Notes: generated from the letters alone by a model not told the origin. Positions 10,621 to 22,719 are shown, numbered from the stretch's first letter. The stretch is DNA of 64,000 nucleotides from Adiantum capillus-veneris (GCA_014529385.2 CM043951.1:108486469-108550468); one strand, 5' to 3'. Numbers and translations: made by a program.

Positions 10621-11623
10621 CCCTAAAAGCTTTTTGGTAGTGCGGCACCTAATCAGGGCTAGAAAAATTCATTTTTCCTAATCAAAGAAAATAGGGCAAA
10701 CGTGAAATTCTCCCAGTTTTTAGGTCAAAATATGAAGCTTTTGCCGGTAATTACAATAAAACTTGTGAAAATTTCCCGTTTTTCTTTAAGGCAAACTCAA
10801 AATCTAAGGACTTAAGCCGATTAAATTACACTAGACCCTGGTTTTTTTTTCTAACAATGCACCTAATATCTTGCAAGTGCCACTTGCAATGCACACTTGA
10901 ATCCCCACAAAGTTTTTAATTGAAGATCATGTGCTCGGTGACACTGCTCCAGTCTTGCTCGTCGATGGGTCATCGTGCACGACGCTGTTGATGGGCGAGT
11001 CTTGACGAAGCTGTCCAACGCCACGATGTCGATTGTGACTATCATAGTCCATTTGGATTTACACCACTTAGTTAAAACCATTGTCTTTGTTAAAACTTTT
11101 TTTTTTGGGCCATTTGGATTTACACCAGTTAAGTGTACACTTAAAATTCTCCCGATTTTTAAGGCCAAAGTTTGCATCTTGCATCGGTAATCACATTAAA
11201 ACTTGTTTGAATTCCCCCGTTTTCTTAAAGGCAAACTCAAAATCTAATCGGGATTTCACAACTAAATTCACTCCAGTAATATCACCTACCTGGGTCTACG
11301 CACATTTTATTAATAGAAATCTTTAGAGATTCCCTCCTATTTGTTTTGTCAAGCTTGATCAATTTTGGATGCACGGAGTTCCCACCCCTTTCGTCACACG
11401 CAGGCAGCACTGTGCTGCCGTCCCTTGCTTTTGCTGTATGCAATGCAGAGAAGGCCTCCACATACCCGCTTCACCTCCAGGGTTCTGCCACACCCTTGTG
11501 ACCTGCCTAGTAGTTCATCCCCTTTGTCTGTGCTGCTTTGCCCATGCCTCAGTGCATCCCCTCTGTCTTTGCCCCTCCATTAAACTGCCACTTGCCTGCG
11601 TACATCCACTGCCTCGCCTGCAA

Positions 11624-11666
<43 letters not shown>

Positions 11667-12039
11667 CTCCAGGAAAAGGAGCTCGCCTTGCATATGTTCC
11701 CGATGAGCTCCCTATCCACCTCCCCTGATTCCTGACTGTGGTGTTGCTCTTCAGGCAGTAGCACGTTTTCTCCTCCTTCATGCACTTCACTCTTCTCGGA
11801 AGCCAAGTCCCCCCCTCCCTCTTCAGGCAACTGGTGACTCCCCGCTGTTATGCCATTGACCTCGATGTTGTGTGAGTAGCAACAGCGAAAATCTCTCTCT
11901 CTCTCTAAAAAAAATCAGCGATTGGTATTTCAGTGTCGCCATCTGTAGATGTCGAATTTTTTCGGCTCTATTTCCAAAGCACCCCCAATATTTTGTTTCG
12001 TCTAAAGTCCCCAAATGCAAGATTAAATTTCTCTAAAGA
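10621..12039. other. intergenic with repeated AAAGGCAAACTC motif family
   Basis: Two copies of a repeat containing TTAAAACTTGT, a CCCGTTTT word and AAAGGCAAACTCAAAATCTA lie here (about 10,700-10,830 and 11,140-11,260); a third, more diverged copy is at about 13,795-13,905. A CATTTGGATTTACACCA pair at about 11,048 and 11,112 is a further local duplication. GA repeat at about 11,629-11,661. Between these I see no gene; 11,365-11,830 is open in several frames on both strands but without domains. Confidence 0.5.
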
Positions 12040-12240
12040 TGAAAAAGTTTGTAACTTTTCATAAAAGACTACAATTTGAGATGGTTATGCAAGCATTCGA
12101 GTCGAGTAGAATCGCTTCTTTATTTTTAGATCGCCTTTTTTCGCAAGATCTCAATTGTCAAAAAGAATAAAGATTATAAAATCTCGAACAATCCGACCAA
12201 ATTAGATACAAAGGTATTTTGGTAAGGCTTTCTTTTTCTC
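12040..12240. repeat. dispersed AT-rich repeat, copy 2
   Basis: Direct-orientation partner of 10,350-10,620. The clearest shared words are GATCTCAATTGTCAAAAAG, then GAATAAA and TCGAACAATCCGACCAAA. It ends with GTATTTTGG where copy 1 has GGGTATTTTGG. Divergence is substantial, so the duplication is not recent. Confidence 0.6.
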
Positions 12241-12915
12241 CCTAATGAAACTCAAAACAAAAAACTGTGTTGCCCCCTTTTTTAAATACTCAAAAGCTGC
12301 CCTTTCCCTTCCCACTCTAACGTTATATAATGCTACTGGCTGTAAGTTTGTCTCATTAATTAATTTGTATCCATGATTCGTTTGGAATCACCAATTTGAA
12401 AGGAAAAATCCCTTTCCACATCACAGACCCCTGTTCCCCTTGCGCCTCCTATTATGTGCTCGCCATGGAGGCGATGGTTGCTCGAAAGATGCCTTTTTTG
12501 GCTTGGCCCCCCGCCTTTTTTTCCTTCTCCCATCACTGAGCGTGGCCCAAGCCTCGAGGAAATCACTGCAAGCCTTAAGCCCACAACCCCTCCTCGTTGC
12601 TTGGCGATGGCAAATCACTCCCATTCCTTCCGTTACCTGCCCAACAATGGTGTCAGTGAGCTACCTCCTCCCAATGTTGAGCAACTCAGCATGATCCGCT
12701 CGCACCCTAATCCATTAAAGGTGCATGTAGCTCCCTCAAGTCCGCGTGGTGCCGTTGCACTTCACTCACCACGTCTCAGCATGGATACTTCCAGACCTGG
12801 AAGCCCTCGGGAGCAATTCATGCCATCTACTTGCTCTCATCCACCTCGCTCTGCAGCCTGGTCCAGTCACCCGACTCACCCGTCTAGCATTGGAGGCAAC
12901 CAATCGGCAACCACT

Positions 12916-12957
<42 letters not shown>

Positions 12958-13429
12958 AGGCACGATCAAAGAGAGGAAGTGCTCCTATGGAGCGAGCTCT
13001 CTTTTTGTCTCCTCCTACTCAGGTAGACGATACGCACGAACAGACAGAGAGAGAGAGAGAGATCTCTTGGGATAGTTTCGTACAACGTTAAAACTCTCTT
13101 CTTATTCTTCTTCTCTTTCTCCACGTGCCCCCCCCCCCCCCCCCCCCCCCCCCCTTTCTCTTTTTTCACTAAAAGATGAAGAGGATCTTCTAAGATTCTA
13201 TATAAAACAAAGAAAAAAATCGTTTTGGCGTCCTATATATTCGTTTTGCTTTAGTTTTCAAAATGGCATCTTCTAATGATTCCTTGAAAACTATTGAATC
13301 CAAAATTGGGCACGCTTTATTGGGGATTTCGCAACTTTAACCAATTAAAAAACATTGGACCCTTGTTTTCTTCCAAACGTCAAGCCAAAGCCCAATGCAT
13401 TTGCAATCGAGATCTCAATTTGTAGGATT
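12241..13429. other. intergenic with GA repeat and 27-base C run
   Basis: GA repeat at about 12,918-12,957 and a C homopolymer at 13,128-13,154. A plus-strand stretch open for 190 codons (12,454-13,026) runs through the GA repeat into Arg-Glu repetition and has no recognisable domain; its Pro/Ser-rich upstream part (about 12,460-12,900) could be a gene remnant, but I cannot support a call. Confidence 0.45.
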
Positions 13430-14170
13430 TTGGCAGTATTTTCTTGCATACTTTATTGCTTTTACTTCCCTTTTCCATGGCTTGCAATTGACTTATCTCC
13501 ATTTCGATCGGCTCAAGGAAGCAAACCTTTCCCCAGCACCAGTGTTCTGAAAAAGTCATTTCTCCAAACATACAAAATTCCTTCCCTTGAATTTCCCAAG
13601 AGGAAATTTTAGAAAATTAGGTCTATTTTTGGGGTTTTTACACTATTTTTCTCTAATTTGAGGCAGAATTCCTCCTTTTCCCCTTGCCCTCAACCGGCAT
13701 TTATGAAATTGAAAACGACACAATATTAAGCTGAGACACATTTTTCCCGAACACTGCCCAACACTGGTGCCAAGGAAATGTTTTCTTAAACTAGTGTCCC
13801 GCTTTTAAGAACAAAGCTTAAAGCTCTCTCCAATAATAACACTAAAACTTGTTTAAGTTTCCATGTTTTCTTAAAGGTAAGCTCAAAATCTAATCAGGAT
13901 TTCATCCTTTCAGCTAGCTGCAAAACATACGCCCCCCCTACTTTTTTCAATCATTGAGCCAAAGCCCAACGCTAAAGCCTAATGCATTTGTAATCGAGAC
14001 CCAACTTGTAGGATTTTTGCGCTATTTTTTTAAATAATTTATTGGTTTTACTTCCCTTTCCCACCACTTGCAATTGACTAATCTCCATTTTGACCAGCTC
14101 AAGCCTAAGCTAAGGCAAAGCTTTTCCGAACACCAGTGCCGAGAGAATGTTTTCTTAAGCTCGTCTTCAA
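13430..14170. repeat. dispersed repeat with internal second copy
   Basis: The block TTGCAATTGACT(T/A)ATCTCC followed by a GCTCAAG word occurs at about 13,483 and again at about 14,070. The sequence at 13,535-13,795, with CATTTCTCCAAACATA, CTTGAATTT, TCAACCGGCATTT and TTAAGCTGAGACACATTTTT, matches 24,830-24,930 and 25,650-25,750 in the same order. So three related copies sit in this window, flanking the Helentron and lying directly upstream of the strictosidine-synthase-like gene. Function unknown. Confidence 0.65.
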
Positions 14171-14204
14171 GAAAGCTAGCAATACTTTGTACCACAACAT
14201 CAAT

Positions 14205-15592
14205 TGTCCTACCTGAGGGTTCTAGCAAAGGTGGCTTGGAGTATTTGAACCTAGAAACTGTCAGTCCAACATTGTCCATAGTGCCTTTTGCGCCAAACAA
14301 AATGCCTCTGTTACACATTGCCGATATCTTAGAGTCTAGCCCTCACTTTGCTCTAGAGGATTGCATACTCAACCAGTATGGTGCATACAAACAAAGTACA
14401 TAAGTGGCTAAGTATACCAGGTTTTTAAAGCTAGACTTAGTTGATGCCCAAAATAATGACACTATTACTCTAGTAGTAAGTGATAAATTTATCCCACAGT
14501 TTGTGAAAAAACTTTGTATTAAAGACTACATACATGTGGAAGCTACCACAGTGAGAAAGAAAAATAAAACATATGGTTGCACCTCACCATATGCACTCTT
14601 CTTTAATTCCTCGACTCTAGTCGCAAAGGCAAAAGGACACCCTCAGCTTCTTCCCTGAAGTGAAAATTCATCAATTCTTGGTTGAAGTGCTCTCTCTACA
14701 CACACAAGGCACATGCACACATTTTGGAACACTTGCTTTTGTCGTGCTCCAAGGGCACTTTAACAACTCTAAGCTTGGTGTCTTCCAAGGGGATCTAGTC
14801 ATCGTAGATAGGCCCAATGCGGAAGATCGAGCCACTGTAAGTACCAAAGAACTTTTTTTGCCTTTTGCTAAAACACCCATACTTATAGATCGTGATGTGT
14901 TCATGGTGCTTCTAGCTAATAAGCTATGTTAATGCTCAAAAACAAGACTACTATTCAATTGTGCACACTCTTGAAAGTGGGGGTCACCCCATGTTTGTGG
15001 GACAAAATATTGGCTCATTCTTTGGACGCAACAACACCGTTTTAGTGTTGGACATCACCATTCTCACAGGTATCCGCAGCTCTCGACTTAAAGAAGAGTT
15101 GAAAGCCGCATATAAAGCTCAAGTCCAAGAAGCCGGTTATGGACAACAGGTAAGTACACAATGAGACCTTAAACTAAGGGGTGGAACTTTGCGTGCCTAA
15201 TACTTGCATCCCTTCCTTGTGTATAGGTGAATGGCATATTGTGCTTTTTAAATATAAACTCTGCCTTAGTTTAGCACTTTTGTGCATAATACAAATCAAC
15301 CAAGGTTCACCTCCAAGATGGTGAGGACTTTTGCTTAGTTTGCTCCAAGAGTGTAGACGTGGTTCTTGTTCCCAAGCTTAAAGGAAAAATCTTGTTGGAC
15401 AACAATACATCTATACATGTCCATCTAGTAGGGGACATAGTGGACGGTGTCTTGAGCCTTGAATCTAGTTTGGTGGACTTGCATAAAGAAAATGTGTTCA
15501 ACGCATGCGAGCTTCTAGCCTCTTCTTCCCAGTCTAGAGTCTTCACTATTGAGGATTCCGGCCTTGTGACTACTTTTAAAAAAGATACCTAA
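14205..15592 (+). pseudogene. RPA-like OB-fold remains of the Helentron
   Basis: Consecutive open segments broken by stops. 14,404-14,658 contains FLKLDLVDAQNNDTITLVVS and VKKLCIKDYIHVEATTV, the strand pattern of an RPA1-type single-strand DNA-binding OB fold. 14,660-14,932 and 14,961-15,164 continue with FQGDLVIVDRPN and VLVLDITILTG. A last segment near 15,300-15,592 has FCLVCSKSVDVVLVPKLKG, possibly the end of a third fold. RPA genes commonly accompany plant rolling-circle transposons. Assignment rests on pattern and context, not a search. Confidence 0.4.
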
Positions 15593-16090
15593 AAAACTTT
15601 AAGGTTCAAATTGCATTCATGTTTAGGTTTCCTTTGGTAAAGACTTTTGAAACTTTCTAGCACTTCACACTCCTATTGTACTATGAGCTTCACACTTGGC
15701 ACACATATTTCTATGGATCTCGCCTTCCCATGGTAAATAAACACTCCTTTTATTCCCTCTCACCTTTATCCTCTTGTATTGCATCATCTTACTACATTGC
15801 TTTCCCCTCAAGACTTGCATGTATAAAGTTCCAAAATATCAATACCTACATGTACATATTTCAAATTTTCTCTCTTTCCTTGCAATTGTGTGCATACGTA
15901 CTTTCTTGCCTGCCTAAGTGTTTCTCCTAGGTTCTGCACAATATTTGCCTCTATCTCTCCTCTTTCTTTCTCCTCCTTCCTCTATAGTTCTACAGTTTGT
16001 TCCCGCTTTGCTTTTAAACCTACATTTGCATTCACGATGGCAAATTTTCAACTTTCAACTAATCCAATTGGCTGCATATAAACAAATGAA

Positions 16091-17268
16091 ATGAATATAG
16101 ATTTCTACAACTATCACCCTATGAATAGTGACATTTTTCTCCTTTTAGGTAAAATGGTTAAATCACGTTCATTTTTGGAAAAAATCAAGATTGATGAGTT
16201 TAAATCCATCCAAGATAACTTAATAACACATAAGGTGCACACTCCTTTCCTGAACATCTTAATTAGCAACACAGAAAATAATCCCACATTGATTCACATA
16301 CTTAACACATGCAAAACATCTATTGGATTGGTCCATGACATAGTCCATATCTTCTCATTTGCATTCAAGCTGAACATTGAAATTGATCTTTCTAGTGCAC
16401 CAATTGATAATCCCAAGAAAAAAACTTTCCAAAATGCTAAAGAAGCATCCATACAACTCCACAAAATGATTGTCATCGAGCATCGTGGTTCCCTTTCCTT
16501 TTATTTGGGAGTAAATAATCACGTAAGCAAAAATACCAATCTTGGGATATTGAACACACACATGCCTTGGAAGAATTGATTGCACAATAGCCAAATGTAC
16601 TGCTTATATCAATTGCTAGGCAATTTATGTATGCTTGCCAACAAGGAGATCTTTTGACCATCCCTTCACTCACTGCAAAGGCTAAACGACTAAAAAGGAA
16701 ACTAGTAAATAATCAACCTATACACTCTCATGTCGTGGTTGAGAACACCTCAACCTACAATAAATTTGTGACCTCATACATCAAGGTGTCAATTGATGCA
16801 CCAATACACCCATGTTCTGCATGTGGGCGCTTGATGTTTGCTTCGCAGATGTCTAAAACCTCAAATAGATCATCCTTAGGAAGAACTACTAGTAGCAATT
16901 CTACAATGGATTCTCACTTTTGCAAATCTTGCATAAACATTAAGAATAGGAATGGAGTGTTATTCTCTCATCTATATGCCATTGGCTTCAATGAGACCCT
17001 AGATGAAGTCAAAAAACTAAACCATGTGGAATCACGACTAGTTAGCATAAGGCTACCTTTTGTTGAAATAAGAGATCTCACATACGATAGCCAATTGGGT
17101 TTGCAAGGTAGAGTTATCAATGTCCTCGTTGACCTTGATCATGCCCAACAAGTATTGCCTCGCTTCCTCCATGTGAGAAGCAAGTACATTGGTAGGCATA
17201 AAATGCAAACTAGAGTACAAGCATTGCTACTTAACAGGAGTTGTGCATCCATACCCAACAATTACTAG
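16091..17268 (+). pseudogene. Helentron N-terminal region with DUF6570-like domain
   Basis: Two open segments (16,091-16,579 and 16,627-17,268). The second has a zinc-ribbon-like CSACGRL ... CKSCIN pair, then LNHVESRLVSIRLPFVEI and QGRVINVLVD, the pattern of the DUF6570 region that precedes Rep in many Helitron proteins. The first segment (with NTCKTSIGLVHDIVHIFSF) is not recognised. They are separated by a short gap with stops, so the gene is broken here. Confidence 0.6.
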
Positions 17269-17334
17269 CAACAAGCTTGTACATAAAAGAGAAAATCACA
17301 CTAAACTCACAATGGTTGCACCACTTTAGAAGCC

Positions 17335-18385
17335 TTGAGGCCCATGAAGAAAACAACCAACATGCAAACGATGATAACCTCGAAGATGATGATGCCCCTA
17401 CTGATGTCATGCTCCATGGTGTTGACTCCACGCAACAAGTCATGGATCACAATAATAAAATTTTCTTCGTTGCCCCATTGCAAAATCAAAACCCCTCTAA
17501 GCCTTTTCAAGGATGAACATTGTGAAGAGCTGAGTTTTCCCACAATCTTTTATGGTGAACCCCACAAATACCATCAACAAGCACTACGAAAGTATCAACA
17601 AGTATCACAATCGAAGCTAATGCATAATGACAGAAGGTTCGCACTAAACTTAGAGAACCTTTTCTTCAAGACTACTAAAATAATGACGCAAAAAGTCTTA
17701 GGCTCCATTTGGATACGCATGCGTAAAGGAAAATTATACCACAATAAACTAATAGTTTCACAAGTGATGGAAAACACAAACATTGAGAAAATACTCTCCT
17801 CACATATTGGCTACCGTGACTTTGAGGCCTTGCAAATATCTCCTGCTTACAAACAAAAACTCAAAAAACTTGCTTTTTCTATGATCCATCAATTAGGATC
17901 CCCAACTTTCTTCATCACATTTTCATCTGCAGAACACACGACGGTTAAAACCACCTTTCAATGCACTACTCCAACTCAATCGATCAACTAGACAACATGG
18001 CCAAACTAGTTGTCTCATTCACTAGAGATTTGATTCAAAGTGACCTCGTAACCACAGCTCGTTTTTACCTCAATCGATTCAATGCCATCAAAAAAATACT
18101 CGCAAAAGACACATCTATACTTGGTGAGGTAAAAGATTTCTTTTTTGTCACTCAATTCCAAAGCCGTGGAATCCAAAATGACCATGGCTTGCTATGGGTT
18201 GAAAATTAAATGCCCCCATTTATGAAATAGATTCAAAAGAAACAATCTTGTACTTTGTCAACAAGCATATAAGCACAAACTCATCGTTCCTTCCATTGGA
18301 TTTGCAAGGAGTCCAAATGCACACTCACCACAAAACCTGATTTGAAAAGCACAAAGGTTGTCACTTTGACTTCCCTCGCTACCTA
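17335..18385 (+). pseudogene. Helentron Rep (HUH endonuclease) domain, inactivated
   Basis: The region up to about 17,990 matches Helitron_like_N: HNDRRFALNLENLFF, then LGSPTFFITFSSAEH. After a frameshift the Rep core follows: LVTTARFYLNRFNAIKKIL and SRGIQNDHGLLWVEN at about 18,158-18,205. The HUH motif in relatives is typically HxH (as in EHDHGLLW); here the first His position is Asn (AAT), a one-base change from CAT. A TAA ends the frame at once. The metal/Cys-type motif HTHHKT and the word FDFPRY at about 18,315-18,385 remain, interrupted by another TGA. Enzymatically dead as it stands. Confidence 0.75.
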
Positions 18386-20008
18386 ATGCCTTCCACTATT
18401 GTTTTAGAGCCAACCCCAATGAAAAAAGGACTCGAGGGCATACCTCAAAAACAATTTCTCAAGAAAGTTCGGGAGAAAGTTCGGGCAAATGCCATCAACA
18501 AGCACTACTCTTCGACATGTCATGCTAAAAAACGATTGCGACCAACACAAGCCCTTCATCTTTTCTTGGCTGGCGGAGCATGGACTGGCAAAACATTCAC
18601 GCTCCTCTTGATTGTACACGGACAATTACACCTATACAACCATAAACCTGACTCTGACATTGACTCCATAAAAGCGTTGCTAATGGCATACACAGGGAAG
18701 GCATCTTTCAATATCGGAGGCACAACTATACACTCCGCACTCCATCTACCATTGATCACTACATCCAACATATCATTATCCATAGAATATCTTAGCACCC
18801 TATCTTTTCTTTACCAAGACCTCAAACTAGTTGTGTTCGACGAAGTGTCCTTAATAGGCCATGATGTGTTTGAAATGGCAGATTCCCGTCACCGAGCTAT
18901 CAAAAAAAACATACGATAAACCTTTTGGCGGTGTGGATGTTATTTTATTTGGTGACCTTTGCCAAGCTAGCCCAATGCGAGACTCTTGGATTTTCTCAAA
19001 AAATAATAAACTTATTGAAGCTATTGCACCATCCTTTTGGCACCTTCTCGTAAAGTGCTATGAACTAACTATCACTATGCAACAAAAAGATACAATGTAC
19101 ATTAATATCCTCAACATAATAAGAACATCACAACATACTGATGTTGACATCACCTTCTTAAACAATGCATATTTCCGACTAATCCCACAACCTAACCTCG
19201 TATCCCACTTATTCTATTCAAACAAAGACAAAGACTCACACAATCAACATGTATTTAACAACACATCCGGTGCAATTTTTACTATCCTCGCGCAAGATAA
19301 GAGGTCTACAGCTTGTAGAAAGACCATACAGATACCATGTGATCCTAAGTTAACTGCAGGCCTCCATGCATCTTTGCATCTCAAACAGAGCTTTGTACTG
19401 AAAACATTGATATTCCAAATGACCTTGTCAATGGAGCAGATGGGATCTTCTGAGGAATTACAAACATAGCTACAAAACAGACATTGTGGATCCAATTTGA
19501 AAAAAACAAGGTTGGACAATGCACTAGATATGAACATAAACAACTCTACAATCCATTGATAAACCCACAATGGACACTGATAAAGAAAATAACTCGTGAT
19601 TTTCAAATAGGCAAGAACCCATTGAACACTATCACAAGGACACAATTTCCAATACAGCCAGCAGTTGCAAGAACAATCCACCATGCTCAAGGCTTGACAC
19701 TAAACACTTTAGCTTTTGACCCAAGAAAAATCAGGTCGCATGGGCTGACTTACACTGCTCTACCACGTATTCGTGACCCCAAAAACCTCTACCTCCTTCA
19801 AAGAGTAAATGATGACCAAATCAAAGTAAACAAATCCGTTTTGAAAGATATATCGCATCAGCATTCAAGTTTATCTCAATGCAACCTTCACGACTTCACC
19901 CAATCTCACTTCATAATACAATCCCTAAATATTATTTCTCTCCAAAAATACTTTCATAATTTAACCAACGACACAAGCTTAATGGTTTCCCATATTCTCT
20001 GCCTTTAA
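18386..20008 (+). pseudogene. Helentron PIF1-type helicase, broken
   Basis: Superfamily 1B helicase motifs in order: Walker A-like GGAWTGKTFT (Trp where Gly is usual), AYTGKASFNIGGTTIHSAL, Walker B-like LVVFDEVSLIG, motif III-like DVILFGDLCQASPM, and at the C-terminus QPAVARTIHHAQGLTLNTL with TYTALPRIRDPKNLYLL. A frame change lies at about 18,861-18,919 and a stop/frame change at about 19,469-19,484. In the living element this helicase unwinds DNA during rolling-circle transposition. Motif order and spacing are typical of the RepHel protein. Confidence 0.85.
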
Positions 20009-20611
20009 GAAACCAAACTACAAACACACCAAAACATAAACATATCAAGCTACAAGCATATTAAATCTTGTGGCCCCTTTGACTTATCTCTATTCTACAA
20101 AGAAACAATTAACATACAAAGACATGAAGTGATCTCCACCATCAACATGGAATTGATAACAACCACCCTCAACCTACCCACAATGCACCCTCTCACCATA
20201 ATCACACTATACCGAAAGCCATCTACACCATTGCCCTCCTTTCTCCACACACTATCTAATGTTTTATCCGTTTCAAGAGAAAATTCTCCTACAATCATGT
20301 TAGGTGATCTCAATGTGGACACCGACTTTAGGAACCCAAACTATGCACAACTGCGCGAACTACTATCATCATTTACCTTCCACCAACGAATTACAGAGAG
20401 CACAACAATCTATGGCTCCACCTTACACCACATCGGGACAACCAACAATTTCCCTACCACAACCTCAGGTAGTGAAATTGTGGGACCATTTTACCTTATA
20501 CCTTTTCTTCCCATTTGTCTGACCATCCCAACCCCCTCATCCTCCTCGCCTTCCACAACAGACCTTCCTAGCAAGCCCCCGTGTATTTCACCTTGTTTTC
20601 AAAACATATAA
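19900..20611 (+). pseudogene. EEP (apurinic-like) endonuclease domain fused to helicase
   Basis: The helicase frame runs on into SLNIISLQKYFHNL and HILCL-stop-ETKLQ at about 20,005-20,020. The usual EEP motif is LQETKL, so the Gln codon CAA has become TAA. Downstream are PLTIITLYRKPS, a PTIMLGDLNVD motif carrying the expected catalytic Asp, TTIYGSTLHHI and SGSEIVGPFY followed by LIPFLPI where relatives have a Ser-Asp-His motif. Endonuclease domains of this kind mark Helentron-type elements. At least two catalytic features are lost. Confidence 0.7.
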
Positions 20612-21282
20612 TATTTTATTGTGATACCACACGTTTATATATACTAGTGTCACTTTCCATTCTTCTCTTGCACATGGAAGCCTCTTATTATAAATTTCTT
20701 CCCAATAGCCTTATGTAGGCCGTAGTGAATTTTCACCTTGTTAAAGGAGCACTTTGCCACATGGAAAATTGCCAACAAAACAATTCTGAGTAATTATGGT
20801 AATGAATGAGCTCCGACGACTTGCTATCACTAACTTTGAAAAAGGCCAAGTAGCATAATGCTCCTTTCCTCATTTTTTATATATTATAGTACCATCAACC
20901 TTTGACAATATATTATTTTTTCGTATAAACATTTCTAAAGTAGTTCAATGTTTTCTATCCCTTGACGAGCGAATCAACCAACTTTGATGTAATTTTAGCA
21001 TGCATGGGTCACATCTCAATCTGAATGTGTATGAATCATATGTATCATTCATGTTGATGCTCATCATTTTTGTATATAGCATTCCCATTCCACACTCCCT
21101 TTCCATGATGATGAGCTATCTACTTCACTTCCATGTATCGACTTTTGACTTGTACACTTTGACCTACATACAAAAATAATTATTTGGATCATTGATTTGC
21201 GCACAAAAAAAAGGACTACTAGTTTTAGCACAATTGGATGTTCTCAATTCAATTCATTGCTTCTTGTTATTTTAATCCAACT

Positions 21283-21328
<46 letters not shown>

Positions 21329-21369
21329 TTAACATCGTAGGGAACTATCCCGAGCGAGCGAGCACGCAC

Positions 21370-21428
<59 letters not shown>

Positions 21429-21939
21429 GCTTTTGCTTGACATGACACCTACGTTTCATTTTTGCATGGTTAATGCAACATTCAAAGTTAATGGTGCTTA
21501 AGCACACGTCATCGCAAAAGTGCCTCTCTAGAGGACCAATGTAATTGGTAGTTAATGCATTCATCCCTACTTTGCCAAAATTTCCACTCAAATTGGAGCA
21601 TCTTATTAAACTGTAGTTTTTTTACCGCTCATTAAAGAAGACCTAACAATAGCAAATTATGAGTGTGCACTTTTGTGTCTTTTGCTACTCGCGTGACATA
21701 CTCAGGACCAATTAATCCATGGCCTTTTTTGGATGGTACCACATCCCATAACAGTTACTCCACACAGCACCTGCTGCTTACTAAGACAATCGGCAACGAA
21801 CGAGATGCCACAAGATACCACTACGTCAACCATGGTTGCCATAGCTTGCAAAATAATGCACAACAGCACACACAAGAAGATTTGGAAATTTTCTCACGTA
21901 GGGAAAGGGGCCTTTTTCAGTGTTTTTCATACAATGCAT
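20612..21939. other. intergenic, GA microsatellites, no gene
   Basis: AT-rich sequence downstream of the Helentron remains; its 3' terminus may lie here, but no convincing CTRR end with hairpin was found. GA repeats at about 21,287-21,324 and 21,372-21,426, separated by a GAGCGAGCGAGCACGCACGC stretch. The open frames across them are repeat translations. Confidence 0.5.
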
Positions 21940-22277
21940 AACCTCATGAGCTTCTGTTTGGGAGGCACCGCATACCTAGCTAGGTACGATTGGGGGCAGG
22001 GGACCATCGGGCCGACGGTCCCCTACCCCCAATCGTACCTAGCTAGGTCTGCCCTACCTCCCTCACAGAAGCTCATGATGTTGAGATAAGTCATAATGTG
22101 GGAATTATTGTGAGAATCTGTCCAAAACTTCTTGTGCGTACAGGGCCGGCGGTCCCCTGCCCCCAATCGTACCTAGCTAGGTCTGCCCTGCCTCCCTCAC
22201 AGAAGCTCATGATGTTGAGATAAGTCATAATGTGGGAATTATTGTGAGAATCTGTCCAAAACTTCTTGTGCATACAG
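21940..22277. repeat. 71-base-arm hairpin followed by a 134-base direct duplication
   Basis: Arms 21,940-22,010 and 22,012-22,082 are nearly perfect reverse complements with essentially no loop; both contain ACCTAGCTAGGTACGATTGG (or its complement) and TCATGAGCTTCTGT. The right arm plus the following sequence (22,012-22,145) is repeated directly at 22,146-22,277, including TAAGTCATAATGTGGGAATT and AACTTCTTGTGC. The result is one inverted and two direct copies of the same piece. It could be a foldback element or a rearranged MITE; transcribed, it would form a stable stem. Confidence 0.85.
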
Positions 22278-22719
22278 TCTTCTCCAACTTCATCTGGAAA
22301 TTAGTGTCATGATAGAATGCACTTGGGACTTATATGCATATTAGCTCAAGACATGACCAATCTTCAAGCCAATGAGCCCTGCAAGTATAACAATGCCCCA
22401 CTGAGTAGCTACACTACAACATGTCCTTCACATCACCTTAATTACTCTCTTAAGACTCATCGCAATATATAAACATACAGGTTCCATGCCTCATGGCATA
22501 GAGACCAACGCATAAATTTGAATAAGGACGAGGGTAATACATTTAAGCTACGAGGACGGGCACAGAACTTGTCAAACCTCTCAACTCTCAATGCCTGCGA
22601 TGGCTTCGATAAATAACAGAGACGCAGACATTAAAACTATAAGGAGATTTTGTGCTGAACAAATCTTGCTTTGACGGTTCAATTACACCATTCCCCCAAA
22701 TCTAGCATTTCACCATTGA
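22278..22719. other. 3' flank of strictosidine-synthase-like gene
   Basis: No gene recognised. This is downstream of the minus-strand gene and probably includes its 3' untranslated region near 22,700. Moderately AT-rich, without repeats noted elsewhere in the window. Confidence 0.4.

Larger units (their letters stand above)
14205..20611 (+). mobile_element. Helentron/Helitron2-like rolling-circle transposon, decayed
   Basis: The coding remains follow the order expected of a rolling-circle transposon: possible RPA-like OB-fold segments, a DUF6570-like region, a Helitron_like_N/Rep region, a PIF1-type helicase and a C-terminal endonuclease-exonuclease-phosphatase (EEP) domain. Rep plus helicase plus a fused apurinic-like endonuclease is the known signature of Helentron-type elements rather than canonical plant Helitrons, which lack the endonuclease. 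All parts carry stops or frameshifts. I could not place the termini or the 3' hairpin, so the limits given are those of the coding remains. Confidence 0.75.

Noticed and set aside
12454-13026. 190-codon plus-strand open frame
   Set aside because: Pro/Ser-rich with an Arg-Glu repeat tail; alternative frames are open too and no domain or splice pattern is evident.
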